64,000 bases of DNA from Hyperoodon ampullatus (lineage: Eukaryota; Chordata; Mammalia; Artiodactyla; Ziphiidae), in NCBI GenBank assembly GCA_949752795.1, contig CATKHW010000424.1, forward strand, positions 62,001 to 126,000, written 5' to 3'. Below, piece by piece: positions 1 through 14,168 of this stretch. Position 1 is the first letter of the stretch. Each line of letters starts with the position of its first letter. The notes under the pieces are model-generated. The model searched no databases, was not told the DNA's origin, and was given only the letters and a program-made list of their open reading frames with translations. The position numbers and the translations under genes are program-made.

Positions 1-341
1 GTTCATGGAGCATCGTGATGACAATGGCATGGAGCATTGTGATGCCAAGGTTCATGGAGATATGTGGCGACAAATGTCATGGAGCATTTTGATGACAAGG
101 GCGTGGTGCATTGTGTTTTGAAGGGAAGGGAGCATTGTGATGACAGAGTCGAGCAGCAATTTGATGAAAAGGGTCATGGAAGATTTTGATGATATGGGTA
201 ATGGAACATTGTGATGTCAGGGGTCATGGAGCATTTTGCTGAAAAGGGTCATGGAGCATTTTGATGACAGGGGTTATGGAACATAGTGATGTCAGGGGTC
301 ATGGAACATTGTGATGACAGGTGTGAGGAAGTATTGTCATG
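1..341 (+). repeat. HOR segment, left-truncated (K tail and J)
   Basis: This is the end of a higher-order unit whose start lies outside the window. It holds the J-type units, with 'gaacattgtgatgtcagggg' near 207-225 and a related copy near 280-300, and runs into block A at 342. Confidence 0.75.
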
Positions 342-2985
342 ACTAGTGATGGAAAATAGTGATATCAGTTGTGAGAGAGCATTTTGTTGAGAAGTGCATG
401 GAGCATTGTGATGGCAAGGGTTTATGGAGCATTGTGATGACAAGGTTGTGGAGCACTGTGATGACAAGCGCATGGCACATTGTGATAACATGGGTCATGG
501 AGCAATGTGCTGACAAGCACATGGAGCATTGTGATGAAAAGGGGGATGGAGCACTGTGCTGAGAAAGGCATAGAGCATTTTGATGACAAGGGTCAGAGAG
601 CATTGTTATGAAAATTTCATGGAGCATTGTGGTGACAAAGTCACAGAGACTTGTGATGATGAAAGCATGGACCATTGTGATGACAAAGTTCATAAAGCAC
701 TGTGATGACTGGAGTCACGGAGCATTGTGATGACACGGGAATGGAGCATTGTGATGACATGGGCATAGAGCATTGCTCTGACAAGTTTTATGGATTATTG
801 TGATGACAGTGGGCATGACACATTGTGATTACAAGGGCATGGAGCATTGTGATGACAAGGTCATACACTATTGTGAAGACGGTTGTCAGGGAGTATTGGG
901 ATGACATATGTCACGGTCCGTTTTGATGATAATGGCATGGGGCATTGGAATGCCAAGTGTCATGCAGGATTGTGATGACAAAGGTAATGGAGCATTGTGA
1001 TGACAAGGGCTTGGAGCTTCATGATGACAAGGTCATGAAGCATTGTGATGACAACATCATGGAGCATTGTGATGACAGGGGCCTTTGAGAATTTTGATGA
1101 CAAGGTCGTGAAGCATTGTGATGACAAGCGCATGGAGCTTTCTATGACAGGGGTTCTGGAGCATTGCGATGACAAGTGCATGGAGAATTATATTGACAAG
1201 AGCATGTAACATTTTGATGAGAAGTGTCATGGAGCATTTTGATGAAAAGGACATGTAGAATTGTGATGACCAGGGCAAGGAGCATTGGGATGACAAGACC
1301 GTGGAGCATTGTCATGAGAAGACCACGGATAATTGTGATGAGGATCGTCATGGAGCACTGTAATGACAAGGGGCATGGAGCATTGTGATGACAGGTGTCA
1401 TGGATCATTGTGATGACAAGTGTCATGGACCATTCTGATGACAAGCTTGTGGAGTAATGTGATGACAATGGCATGGAGCATTTTGATGAAAAGGGCATGG
1501 AGCATTGTGATGAAAAAGGCATGGAGACTTTTTATGACAGTGTTCAAGGAGCATTCTGATGACAAGTCTCAGGGAGCATTGTGATGACTAGTGTATTGAG
1601 CATTGTGATGACAAATTTCATGGAGCATTGTGATGACAGGCATCATGGAGCGTTATGATGACAAGTGTTATGAACATTGTGATCACAAGGCTTTGGAGCA
1701 TTGTGATGACAGAAGTCATGTATCATTTTCATTTCAAGGAGCATGGAGCATTGTGATGACAAGGGCATGAAGCAATGTGAACCCAAGGTTCATGGAGGAT
1801 TTTGATGACAATGGGAATGGAGTATTGTGATGACAAGTGCATGGAGCATTGTGAGGACAAGGTCATGTAGCATTTTGCTGACAAATGTATGGAGCATTTT
1901 GATGACAAGTGTCATGGAGCATTGTGATGACAAGCGTCATGGAGCATTGTGATTACAGGGGTCATGGAGCATTGGTATGGCAAGGGCATGGATCATTGTG
2001 ATGACAAGGGTCATGGAGCATTTCGATGACAAGATTCCCAGATCATTGTGTTGTCTGGTGTCATGGAGCGTTGTGATGACAGTGGTCATGGAGCATTGTG
2101 AATGCAGGGGTCATGGAGCATTGTGACGAGAATTTCATGGAGCACTGAGCTGACAATATTCCTTTAGTATTGTGATGGCAGGTCTCATGGAGCATTGTGA
2201 TGACAAGGGAATGGAGCATTGGGATGAAAATGTCCTGGAGCATTGTGATGAGAAGACCATGGAGCATTGTGATGACAAGTCTCATGGAGCATTCTGATGA
2301 AAAGGGGCATGGAGAATTGTGATTACAGGGGTCTTGGAGCATTGTTATGACAAGGGTCATGGAGCCTTGTGATAAAAACACCGTGGAACATTGAGATGGC
2401 AGGGGTCATGGAGCACTGTTATCACAGGGGTAATGGAGCATTGTGATGACAAGGGCATGGAGTATTGGTTTGAAAAGTTTCATGGATTATTGTGATGAGA
2501 GTGGGCATGGAGCATTGTGATGACAAGGGCACAGAACGACGGTGATACATGGGTCATTGAGGATTGTAATGACAAGGGCATGGGTCATTGTGATGAGAAA
2601 GGCATCGAGCATTGTGATGACAAGCATCATGGAGCTTTGTGATGACAAGAGCAAGGAACAATGTGATGATAGGTTTCATGGAGCATTGTGATGACAATGG
2701 CATGGAGCATTGTGATGCCAAGGGTCATGGAGTTTTTGATGACAAAGGTCATGGAGCATTTTGATGACAAGAGCATTGTGCATTGTGATGAGAAGGGCAG
2801 GGAGCATTGTGATGACAGGGACATGGAGCAATTTGATGAAAATCGTCAGGGAACATTTTCATGACAGGGTTATGGAACATTGTGTTGTCAGTGGTCATGG
2901 AGCAATATGATGATAAGGTCATGTAGCATTTTGATGATAGGGGTCATGGAACATTGTGATGAAAGGGGTGAGGGAGTATTGTGAT
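342..2985 (+). repeat. HOR segment, near full length (2.64 kb)
   Basis: The order is A (ACTAGT at 342), L 610-720, I 770-890, C 895-1010 (CATATG at 905), D 1078-1370, E 1428-1750 (AAGCTT at 1443), W about 1765-1880, F 2029-2060, a degraded G near 2149, K 2460-2640 and J 2770-2960. H and B are missing. The D-E-W-F part closely resembles 17.8-18.8 kb and 20.4-21.4 kb. Confidence 0.8.
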
Positions 2986-4725
2986 GAGTAGTAATGGAAC
3001 ATTGTGATATCAGTGGTGAGAGAGCATTTAGATGAGAAGTGCAAGGAGCATTGTGATGACAAGGTTTATGGAGCGTTGTGATGATAAGGTTGTGGAGCAT
3101 TGTGCTGACAAGCGCATGGATCATTGTGATGACAAGGGTCATGGAGCATTATGCTGACAAAGGCATGGAGCATTGTGATGAAACGTGTTACAGAGAACTG
3201 TGATGATGTGGGAATGGACCATTGTGATGACAAAGGTCATAAAGCATTGTGATGACTGGATTCACGGAGAATTATGATGTGCGGGGTCATGGAGAATTGT
3301 GATGACAAAGGCATGGAGCATTGTGATGACAAGGGCATGGAGCATTGATATGACAAGTTTCATGGATTATTGTGATGACATTCGGCATGGCGGATTGTGG
3401 TGACAAGGGCATGGAGCATTGTGATGAAAAGGTCATGGAGTATTGTGAAGACAGGTGTCAGGGAGCATTGTGATGACATATGTCATGTTCCATTGTGATG
3501 ACAATGGCGTGGGGCATTGTGATGCCAAGTGTCATGGAGGAATGTGATGACAAAGATAATGGGGCATTGTGATGATTAGGGCTTGGAACATTATGATCAC
3601 AAGGGCCATTTAGAATCTTGATGAGAAGGTTGTGAAGCATTGTGATGACAAAGTCCTGGAGCATTGTGTTGAGAAGACCATGGAGCCTTGTGATGACAAG
3701 TCTCATGGACCATACTGATGAAAAGAGGCATGGAGCATTGTGTTTACAGGGATCTTGGAACATTGTGATGACAAGGGCATGGAGCATTGTGATGAGAAGG
3801 CCAAGGAGCATTCTGATGACACGTGTCATGGATCTTTCTGATGACAAGGGCATGGAGCATTGTGAATACAGGGGTCTTGGAGCATTGTGATGACAAGGTC
3901 ATGGAGCACTGTGATGAGAAGGCCATGGAGCATTCTGATGACATGCGTCAAGGAGCTTTGTGATGACAATTGCATGGAGCATTGTGATTACAGGGGTCTT
4001 GGAGCATTGTGATGACAAGAGTCATGGAGCCTTTTGATTAAAAGGCCGTGGATCATTGTGATAGCAGGGGTCATGGAGCATTGTTATGACAGGTGTAATG
4101 GAGCACTGTGATGACAAGGGCATGGAGCATTGGTCTGAAAAGTTTCATGGATTATTGTGATGAGAGTGGGCAAGGAGCATTTTGATGACAAGGGCACAGA
4201 ACACTGTGATACATGGGTCATGGGAGATTATAATGACAAGGACATGGAGCATTGTGATGAGAAGGGCATCGAGCATTGTGATGGCAAGCGTCATGGAGCT
4301 TTGTGATGACAAGGGCATGGAACAATGTGATGAGAGGGTTCATGGAGCATTGTGATGACAATGACATGGAGCATTGTGATGCCAATTGTCATGGAGATGT
4401 GTGACGACAAATGTCATGGAGCATTTTGATGACAAGTTCGTGGTGCATTTTGTTGTGAAGGGCAGGGAGCATTGTGATGACAGGGTCATGGAGCAATTTG
4501 ATGAAAATGGTCATGGAAGTTTTTGATGACAGGGATTATGGAACATTGTGATGTCAGGGGTCATGGAGCATTTTGATGAAAAGGGTCATGGAGCATTTTG
4601 ATGACAGGGTTTATGGAACATTGTGATGTCAGGGGTCATCAAACATTGTGATGATAAGTGCATGTAGCAATGTGATGACAGGGGTCATGGAACATTGTGA
4701 TGACGGGTGAGGGAGTATTGTGATG
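2986..4725 (+). repeat. HOR segment lacking most of D and E
   Basis: Block A is degraded: its SpeI-type hexamer reads AGTAGT. L is at 3175-3275, I 3340-3460 and C 3465-3590 with the perfect palindrome at 3473-3486. Only a remnant of D (3600-3640) survives before G-type units, K (4130-4350) and J (4400-4720). The L block carries the variants 'gactggattcacgg' and 'attatgatgtg', shared with 23.6 kb and 51.5 kb. Confidence 0.78.
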
Positions 4726-7700
4726 ACTTTTGATGGAACATAGTGATATCAGTTGTGAGAGAGCATTTTGTTGAGAAGTGCCTGGAGCATATTGATGACA
4801 AGGTTTATGGAGCATTGTGATGACAATGTTGTGGAGCACAGTGATGACAAGCGTATGGCATATTTTGATAACATGGGTCATGGAGCAATGTGCTGAGAAG
4901 CACATGGAGCATTGTGATGACAAGGGTCATGGAGCATTGTGCTGAGAAAGGCATAGAGCATTGTGATGACAATGGTCAGAGAGCATTGTGATGAAAAGTT
5001 CATGGAGCATTGTGGTGACAAAGGTCGCAGAGAATTGTGATGATGAGGGCATGGACCATTGTGATGACAAAGTTCATGAAGCACTGTGATGACTGGAGTC
5101 ACGGAGCATTGTGATGACAGGTTTCATGGAGCATTGTGATGAAAAGGCCGTGTAACATCATTATGACAGTGGTCATGGAGCATTGTTATGACAGGGGTAA
5201 TGGAATATTGTGATGGCAATGGTATGGAACACTGTGATGAGAAAGCCATGGAGCATTCTGATGACATGTGTCATTGAGCTGTGTGATGACAAAGGCATGG
5301 AGCATTGTGATTACAGGGGTCTTGGATCATTGTAATGACAAGGGTTATGAAGCCTTGTGATGACAAGGCCGTGGAACATTTTGATTGCAGGTGTTATGGA
5401 GCATTGTCATGCCAGGGGTAATGGAGCATTGTGATTACAAGTTTATGGAGCATTGGTCTGAAACTTTTCATGGATTATTGTGATGAGAGTGGGCATGGAG
5501 CATTATGATGACAAGGGAAAGGAACACTGTGATACATGGGTCATGGAGAGTTGTATAGACAAGGGCATGGAACATTGTGATGAGAAGGGAATCGTGCATT
5601 TTGATGACAATCATCGTGGAGTTTTGTGATGATAAGGACATGGAAGCAATGTGATGAGAGGCTTCAGGAAGCATTGTGATGACAATGGCATGGATCATTC
5701 TGATGCCAAGGGTCATGGAGCTTGGTGATGACAAAGATCATGGAGCATTGTGATAACAAGGGTCACGGAGCACTGTGCTGAGAAACACATAGTGCATTGT
5801 GATGACAAAGGTCACAGAGCATTGTGATGAAAAGTTCATGGAGCATTGTGGTGACAAATGTCACAGAGACTTGTGATGACGAGGGCATGGACCATTGTGA
5901 TGAGAAAGTTCATGAAGCATTGTGATGACAGGAGTCACGGAGCATCGTGATGACGTGTCATGGAGCATTGTGATGACAAGAGCATGCAGCATTGTGATGA
6001 CAGGGACATGGAACATTGGTCTTACAAGTTTCATGGATTATTGCGATGACAGTGGGAATGGCACATTGTGATGAAAAGGCCATGGAGCATTGTGATGAGA
6101 AGCTCATGCATTATTGTGAAGAAAGGTGTCTGGGAGCATTGTGAAGACATATGTCATGGCCCATTGTGATGACAATGCCATGGAGCATTGTGATGCCAAA
6201 TGTCATGGAGGATTGTGATGACAAAGGTAATGGAGCCTTTTGATGACAAGCGCATGGAGCATTGTGATGACAAGGGTCATGGAGCACTGTGCTGACAAGG
6301 GCATGGAGCATTGTGATGACAAGGTCATGGAGCATTGTGCTGAGAAAGGCATGGAGCATTGTGATGACAACGGTCACAGACCATTATGATGATAAGTTCA
6401 TGGAGCATTTTGGTGACAAATGTCACAGAGCCTTGTGATGACGAGTGCATGGACCACTGTGATGACAAAGGTCATGAAGCATTGGGATGACTGGAGTCAC
6501 GGAGCATTGTGATGACAGGGGTCATGGAGCATTGTGATGACAAGGGTCATGCAACATAATGATGAGAAGCTTGTGGAGTATTGTGATGACAATGGCATGG
6601 ATCATTGTGATGAACAGGGCATGGTGCCTTTTCATGACAGGGTTCAAGGAGCATTCTGACGACAAGTGTCAGGGAGCATTGTGATGACAAGTGTATTGAA
6701 CATTGTGATGACAAAGCTCATGGAGCATTGTGATGACACGGGCATGGAGTATTGTGATGACAGGCATCATGGAGCGTTGTGATGACAAGTGTTGTGGAAC
6801 AATGTGATTACAACGTTTTGGAGCATTGTGATGACAGAGGTCATGGATCATTTTGATTTCAAGGAGCATGGAGCATTGTGATGAAAGGGGTCATGGAGCA
6901 TTGTGATGACGGGTCATGGAACATTGTGAAGACAAGTGCATGGAGCATTGTGAAGACAGGGGCATGGAACATTGGTCTTACAAGTTTCATGGATTACTGC
7001 AATGACAGTGGAAATGGTGCATTGTGATGACAAGGGCATGGAGCATGGTGATGACAAGGTAATGCAGTATTGTTAAGACAGGTTTCTGGGAGCATTGTGA
7101 AGACATAAGTCGTGGCCCATTGTGATGACAATGCCATGGAATATTGTGATGCCAAGTGTCATGGAGGTTTGTGATGACAAAGGTAATGGAGCATTGTGAT
7201 GACAAGGGCTTGGAGCATTGTGATGACAAGGGTCACGGAGCACTATGCTGACAGGGGCATGGAGCATTGCAATGAAACGTGTCATGGAGCATTGTGCTGA
7301 CAAAGCATGGAGCATTGTGATGACAAGGTAATGTAGAATTTTGCTGACAAATGCATGGAGCATTTTGATGACAAGTGTCATGGAGCACTGTGATGACATG
7401 CGTCATGGAGCATTGTGATTACAGTGGTCATGAAGCATTGGGATGGCAAGGGCATGGATCATTCTGATGACAAGTGTCATGGAGCATTTTGATTACAAGG
7501 GTCCCGGATCATTGTGTTGTCTGGTGTCATGGAGCATTGTGATGACTGTGGTCATGGAACACTGTGATGACAGTGGTAATGGAGCATTGTGATCAGAATT
7601 TCATGGAGCGTTTGGCTGAAAATATTCATTGAGTATTATGATGGCAGGGGTCATGGAGCATTGTGGTGACAATGTAAAGGAGCATTGTGATGGCAAGGTC

Positions 7701-8385
7701 CTGGAGCATTGTGAGGAGAAGAACATGTAGCCTTGTGATGACAAGTACCATGGAGCATTCTGATGAAAAGTGGCATGGAGCATTGTGATTACATGGGTCT
7801 TGGAGCATTGTGATGAATAGGGAATAGATGATTGTGATGAAAAAGCATGGAGCCTTGTCATGAGAGTGTTCAAGGAGCATACTGACGACAAGTGTCAGTG
7901 AGCATTTTGATGACAAGTGTATTGAGCATTGTGATGAGAAAGGTCATGGAGCATTGTGATGAGAAGACCATGGATAATAGTGATGACGAGCGTCATGGGG
8001 AGTTGTGATGACAAGTGTTATGGAACATTGTGAACACAAGGTTTTGGAGCATTGTGATGACTGTTTATGGAGCATTTTGATTTCATTGTTATGACAATAG
8101 CAGGAAGCATTATGATGATGGGCAGGGTTCATTGTTATGACAGAGTTCGTGGAGCATTGTGATTACAGGTGTCTTGGAGCATTGTGATGAAAAGGGCATG
8201 GATCATTGTGATGCTAAGGCCATGGAGCTGTCTGATGACAAGCGTCATGGAGCTATGTGATAACAAGAGCATGCAGCATTGTGATTACAGGGGTCTTGGA
8301 GCATTGTGATAACAAGGGTCATGGAGCCTTGTGATGACAAGGACGTGGAACATTGTCATGACAGGCGTGAGGGAGTATTGTAATG
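4726..8385 (+). repeat. Compound HOR segment with repeated L and C blocks (3.66 kb)
   Basis: A (hexamer lost) and L (4995-5105) are followed by K (5450-5730), a second L (5770-5945), an I/C pair of the 'ggtcttac' subfamily (6000-6240), a third L (6380-6500), E (6560-6870, AAGCTT at 6567), a second 'ggtcttac' I/C pair (6970-7215), F (7495-7530), G (7610-7760), H (7820-8050) and a truncated B (8075-8120). The order shows at least two fused units. The 'ggtcttac' subfamily reappears only near 45.3 and 47.8 kb. Confidence 0.75.
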
Positions 8386-10159
8386 ACTAGTGATGGAACA
8401 TTTTGATATCAGCGGTGAAAGAGCATTTTGAAGAGAAGTGCATGGAGCTTTGTGATGACAAGGTTTATAGAGTATTGAGATGACAAAGTTGTGGAACATT
8501 GTGATGACAAGTGCATGGCATATTGTGATGACATGGGTCATGGAGCATTGCTCTGACAAGCCCATGGAGCATTGTGATGACAAGGGTCATGGAACACTCT
8601 GCTGAAAAAGGCATGGAGCATTGTGATGACAAGTGTCAAAGAGCATTGTGATGAAAAGTTCATGGAGCATTATGGTGACAAAGTTCACAGAGCCCTGTGA
8701 TGATGAGGTTATGGACCATTGTGAGGACAAAGGTCATGTAGCATTGTGATGACTGGAGTCACGGACCATTGTGATGACAAGGGCATGGAGCATTGTGATG
8801 ACAGGAGCATGGAGCATTGATCTGACAACTTTCATTGATAATTGTGATGATAGTGGGCATGGCGCACTGTGATGACAGCGGCATGGAGCATTAATATGAC
8901 CAGGTCATGGAATATGGTGAAGACAGGTGTCAGGGAGCATTGTGATGACATATGTCATGGTGCATTGTTTTGACAATGGCATGGAGAATTGTGAAGACAA
9001 GTGTCATGGAGGATTGTGATGACAAATGTAGTGGAGCATTCTGATGACAAGGGCTTGGAGCATTGTGAGAGAAGACCATGGATAATTGTGATGACCAGCG
9101 TCATGGGGCATTGTGATGACAAGTGTTATGGAACATTGTGATCACAAGGATTTGGTGCATTGTAATGACAGACGACATTGAGCATTTTGATTTCATTGTG
9201 ATGACAAAAGCATGAAATATTATGGTGATGGGCACGGTGCATTGTGAGGACAGGGTTCATGGAGCATTGAGATGAAAAGGGGCATGGAGCATTGTGATTC
9301 CAGGGGTGTTGGAGCATTGTGATGACAAGGGCATGGAGCACTGTGAGGAGAAGGCCATGGAGCATTCTGATGACATGAGTCATGGAGCTTTGTGATGACA
9401 AGGGCATCGAGATTTGTGATTACAGGGGTATTGGAGCATTGTGATGACAAGGCTCATGGAGGCTTGTGATGACAAGACCGTGGAATCTTGTGATGTCAGG
9501 GGACATGGAGCATTGTTATGACAGGGGTAATGGAGCATTTTGATGACAAGGACATGGGGCAATGGTCTGAAAAGGTTCATGGATTATTGTGAAGAGAGTT
9601 GGCATGGAACAGTGTGATGACAAGGGCAAGGAACACTGTGATACATAGACCATGCAGGATTGTAATGACAATGGCATGGAGCATTTTGATGAGAAAGGCA
9701 TCGAGCATTGTGATGACAAGCGTCATGGAGATTTGGGATGACAAGTGCATGGAGCAATGTGATGAGAGGGTCCATGGAGCATTGTGATGATAATGGAATG
9801 GAGCATGGTGATGCCAAGGGTCATGGAGCTTTGTGATGAAAAATCTCATGTAGCATTTTGATGAAAAGGGCCTGGTGCAATGTGATGAGAAGGGCAGGGA
9901 GCATTGTGATGACAGGGTCATGGAGCAATTTGATGAAAAGGGTCATGGAACATTTTGATGACAGGGGTTATAGAACATTCTGATGTCAGGGATCATGGAG
10001 CTTTGTGATGAAAATTGTCATGGAGCATTTTGATTACAGGGGTTATGGAACTTTGTGATGTCAGGTGTCATGGAGCATTGTGATGATAATGGCATGTAGC
10101 ATTGTGATGACAGGGGTAATGGAACATTGTGATGACAGGGTTGAAGGAGTATTGTGATG
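8386..10159 (+). repeat. HOR segment A-L-I-C-H-B-K-J (1.77 kb)
   Basis: A (ACTAGT at 8386), L 8650-8765, I 8810-8930 and C 8935-9060 (perfect palindrome 8945-8958) jump directly to the end of H at about 9070 and B at 9180-9300, then K 9560-9760 and J 9900-10130. D, E, W, F and G are absent, consistent with one internal deletion. Confidence 0.78.
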
Positions 10160-13100
10160 ACTAGTGGTGGAACATTGAGATATCAGTGGTGAGAGAGCAT
10201 TTTGATAAGTGCATGGTGCATTGTGATGACAAGGTTTATGGAGCATTTTGATGACAAGGATGTTGAGCATTGTGATGACAAGTGCATGGCGAATTGTGAT
10301 GACATTGGTTGTGGAGCATTGTGCTGACACACGCATCGAGCATTGTGATGACAAGAGTCATGGAACATTGGGCTGACAAAGGCATGGAGCTTTGTGATGA
10401 CAAGGGTCACAGAGCATTGTGATAAAAAGTTCATGGAGCATTGTGGTGACAAAGGTCACAGAGCTTTGTGTGACAAGGTCACGGACCATTGTGATGACAA
10501 ATGTCATGAAGCATTGTGATGACTGGAGTCACGGAGCATTGTGATAACAGGGGACTTGGAGCATTGTGAAGAAAAGGGAATGCATCATTGTGATGAAAAA
10601 TGCAGGGAGCCTTGTCATGACAGTGTTCAAGGAGCATACTGCTGACAAGTGTCAGGGAGCATTGTGATGACAAGTGTATTGAGCATTGTGTTGACAAAGG
10701 TCATGGAGCATTGTGATGAGAAGTCCTTGCATAATTGTGATGACGAGCGTCATGGGGCATTGTGATGACAAGTGTCATGGAACATTGTGATCAGAAGGGA
10801 TTGCAGCTTTGTGATGACAGAGGTCATGGAGCATTTTGATTTCATAGTGATGACAATAGCATGAATCATTATCATGATGGGCATGGTGCATTGTGATGAC
10901 AGGGTTGATGGAGAATTGTGATTACAGAGGTCTTGGAGCATTGTGATGACAAGGGTCATGGAGCCTTGTGATGACAAGGCCGTGGGACATTGTGATGGCA
11001 GGGGTCATGGAGCATTGTTATGGCAGGTGTAATTGAGCATTGTGATGACAAGGGCATGGAGCAATGTGATGAGAGATTTCATTGAGCATTGTGATGACAA
11101 TGGCATGGAACATTGTGATGCCATGGGTCATGGAGCTTTGTGATGAAAATATCATTGGTCATTTTATTGACAAGGGCGTGGTGCATTGTGATGAGAAGGG
11201 CAGGGAGCATTGTGATGAGAGTGTCATGGAGCAATTTGATGAAAATTGTCATGGAATATTTTGATGACAGGCGTTATGGAACATTGTGATGTCAGGGGTC
11301 ATGAAGCATTGTGATGAAATGGGTCATGGAGCATTTTGTGACAGAGGTCATGGAGCATTGTGATGACAAGGGCACGGAGCAATGTGATGACAGGGGCATG
11401 GAACATTTGTCTGACAAGTTTCATGGATTATTGTGATGACAGTGGGCATGGAGCATTGTGATGACAAAGGTCACAGAGCCTTGTGTGAAGAGGGCATGGA
11501 CCACTGTGTTGACAAAGGTCATGAAGCACTGTGATGACTGGAGTCACGGAGCATTGTGATGGCATGGGTCATGGAGCATTTTGCTGACAAGCGCATGGAG
11601 CATTTTGATGACAAATGTCATGGAGCATTGTGCTGACAAAGGCATGGAGCATGGTGATGACAAGGGACACAGAGCATTGTGATGAAATATTCATGGAGCA
11701 TTGTGGTGACAATGGTCACAGAACCTTGTGTGACGGGGGCATGGACAATTGGTCTGACAAGTTTCATGGATTATTGTGATGACAGTGGGCATGGAGCATT
11801 GTGATGACAAAAGTCATGAAGCATTGTGATGACTGGAGGCAAGGAGCATTTTGATGACATGGGTAATGGAGCATTGTAATGACATGGGCATGGAGCATTG
11901 TGATGACAGTGGCATGGAACATTTGTCTGACAAGTTTCATGGATTATTCTGATGACAGTGGGCATGGCACATTGTGATGACAAGGGCATGGAACACTGTG
12001 ATGACAAGGTCATAGGTTATTGTGAAGACAGGTGTCAGGGAGCATTGTGATGACATATGTCATTGTCCATTGTGATGACAATGGCATGGAGCATTGTGAT
12101 ACCAAGTGTCGTGGAAGATTGTGATGACAAAGGTAATGGAGCATTTTGATGACAAGGGCTTGGAACATTGTGATTACAAGGGTCATGGAGCATTGTGATG
12201 AGAGGGGTCAGGGAGCATTGTGATGACAAGAGTCATGGAGCATTGTGATGAGAAGGTCATGGAGCATTGGGCTGAAAATATTCATGGAGTATTGTGATGA
12301 CAGGGGTCAAGGAGCATTGTGATGACAAGTGTATTGAGCATTGTGATGACAAAGATCATGGTGCCTTGTGATGAGAAGACCATGGATAATTGTGATGACC
12401 AGCGTCATGGGGCATTGTGATGACAAGTGTTATGGAACATTGTGATCAGAAGGGTTTGCTGCATTGTGATGACAGAGATCATTGAGCATTTGATTTCTTT
12501 GTGATGACAATAGCATGAAGCATTATGATGATGGGCATGGTGCATTGTGATGACAGGGTTCATGGAGAATTGAGATGAAAAGTGGCAAGGAGCATTGTTA
12601 TTAAAGTTGTCTTGGAGCATTATGATGACAAAGGCATGGAGCATTGTGATGTGAAGGCAATGGAGGATTCTGATGACATGCGTCATGTAGTTTTGTGATG
12701 AGAAGGGCATGGAGCATTGTGAAGACAGTGGCATGGAAAATTGGTGTAACAAGTTTTATGGATTATGGTGATGACAGTGGGCATGGCGAATTGTGATGAC
12801 AAGGGCATGGAGCATTGTGACGCCAAGTGTCATGGAGGATTGTGATGACAAAGGTAATGGAGCATTGTGATGACAAGGGCTTGGAGCATTGTGATAACAA
12901 GGGTCATGGAGCATTGTGATGAAAACCGGCATTGAGAATTTTGATGACAAGGTATGAAGCATTTTGATGACAAAGCCATGGATCTTGCTATGACAGGTGT
13001 CATGGGACATTTCGATGACAGGTGCATGGATTATTGTGATGACAAGAGCATGTAAAATTGTGATGAGAAGTGTCATGGAGCATTGTGATGACAAGAACGT

Positions 13101-14168
13101 GGAGAATTGTGATGACAAGGGACATGGAACATTGTTATGACCAGGGAATGGAGCATTGTGATCGAAAGACCATGGAGCACTCTGATGAGAAGAAAAATGG
13201 ATAACTGTGATGACGAGCATCATGGAGCACTGTAATGACAAGGGGCATGGAGCATTCTGATGACATGCGTCATGGAGCATTGTGATGAAAGAGGTCATGG
13301 AACATTGTGATGTCAGGAGTAATGGAGCATTCTGATGATAAGCTTGTGGAGTATTGTGATGACAATGGCATGGAGCATTGTGATGAAAAGGGCATGGATC
13401 ATTGTGATGAAAAATGCATGGAGCCTTTTCATGACAGATTTAAAGGAGCATTCTGACAACAAGTGTGAGGGAGCATTGTGATGACAAGTGTATAGAGCAT
13501 TGTGATGAAATGGTCATGGAGCATTGTGATGACAAGGGCATGTAGTATTGTGATGACAGGCATCATGGAGCATTGTGATGTCAAGTGTTATGGAACATTG
13601 TGATCACAAGTGTTTGGAGCATTGTGAAGACAGGTCATGGAACACTCTGATACATGTGTCATGAAGGATTGTAATGACAAGGGCATGGAGCATTGTGATG
13701 AGAAGGGCATCAAGCATTTTGATGACAAGCGTCTTGGAGCTTTGTGATGACCAGGACATGGAACAATGTGATGAGAGTCTTCATGAAGCATTGTGATGAC
13801 AATGGCATGGAACATTGTGAGGCAAAGGGTCATGGAGCTTTGTGATGACAAAGGTCATGGAGCACTTTGATGACAAGTGTGTCGTGCATTGTGATTAGAA
13901 GGGCAGCGTGCATTGTGATGACAGGGTCATGGAGCAACTTGATGAAAAGTGTCATCGAACATTTTGACGACAGGGGTTATGGAACATTGTGATGTCAGTG
14001 TTCATGGAGCATTTTGATGAAATGGGTCATGGAGAATTGTGATGACAGGTGTTATGGAACAATGTGATGTCAGGGGTCATTGAACATTGTGATGATAAGG
14101 GCATGTACCATTGTGATGACAGGGGTCAGGGAACATTGTGATGACAGAGGTGAGGGACTATTGTTATG
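10160..14168 (+). repeat. Compound HOR segment (4.0 kb)
   Basis: A (ACTAGT at 10160) and L (10430-10535) run into H (10555-10800) and B (10815-10930). A jumbled stretch at 11.2-12.0 kb holds short alternating J, I and L fragments. Then come I (11920-12020), C (12045-12165, palindrome 12050-12063), G (12255), H and B (12310-12600), I/C fragments (12735-12880), D (12930-13235), E (13330-13625, AAGCTT at 13340), K and J. This is a fusion of several partial units. Confidence 0.72.

Noticed and set aside
359..562. Short sense-strand open frames such as MEHCD/WSIVMT peptides (also 15836-16135, 22964-23194)
   Set aside because: They are the two stop-free sense frames of the same unit, limited by frame shifts into the TGA-containing frame. 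There is no ribosome-binding or splice context, and no non-repeat sequence.
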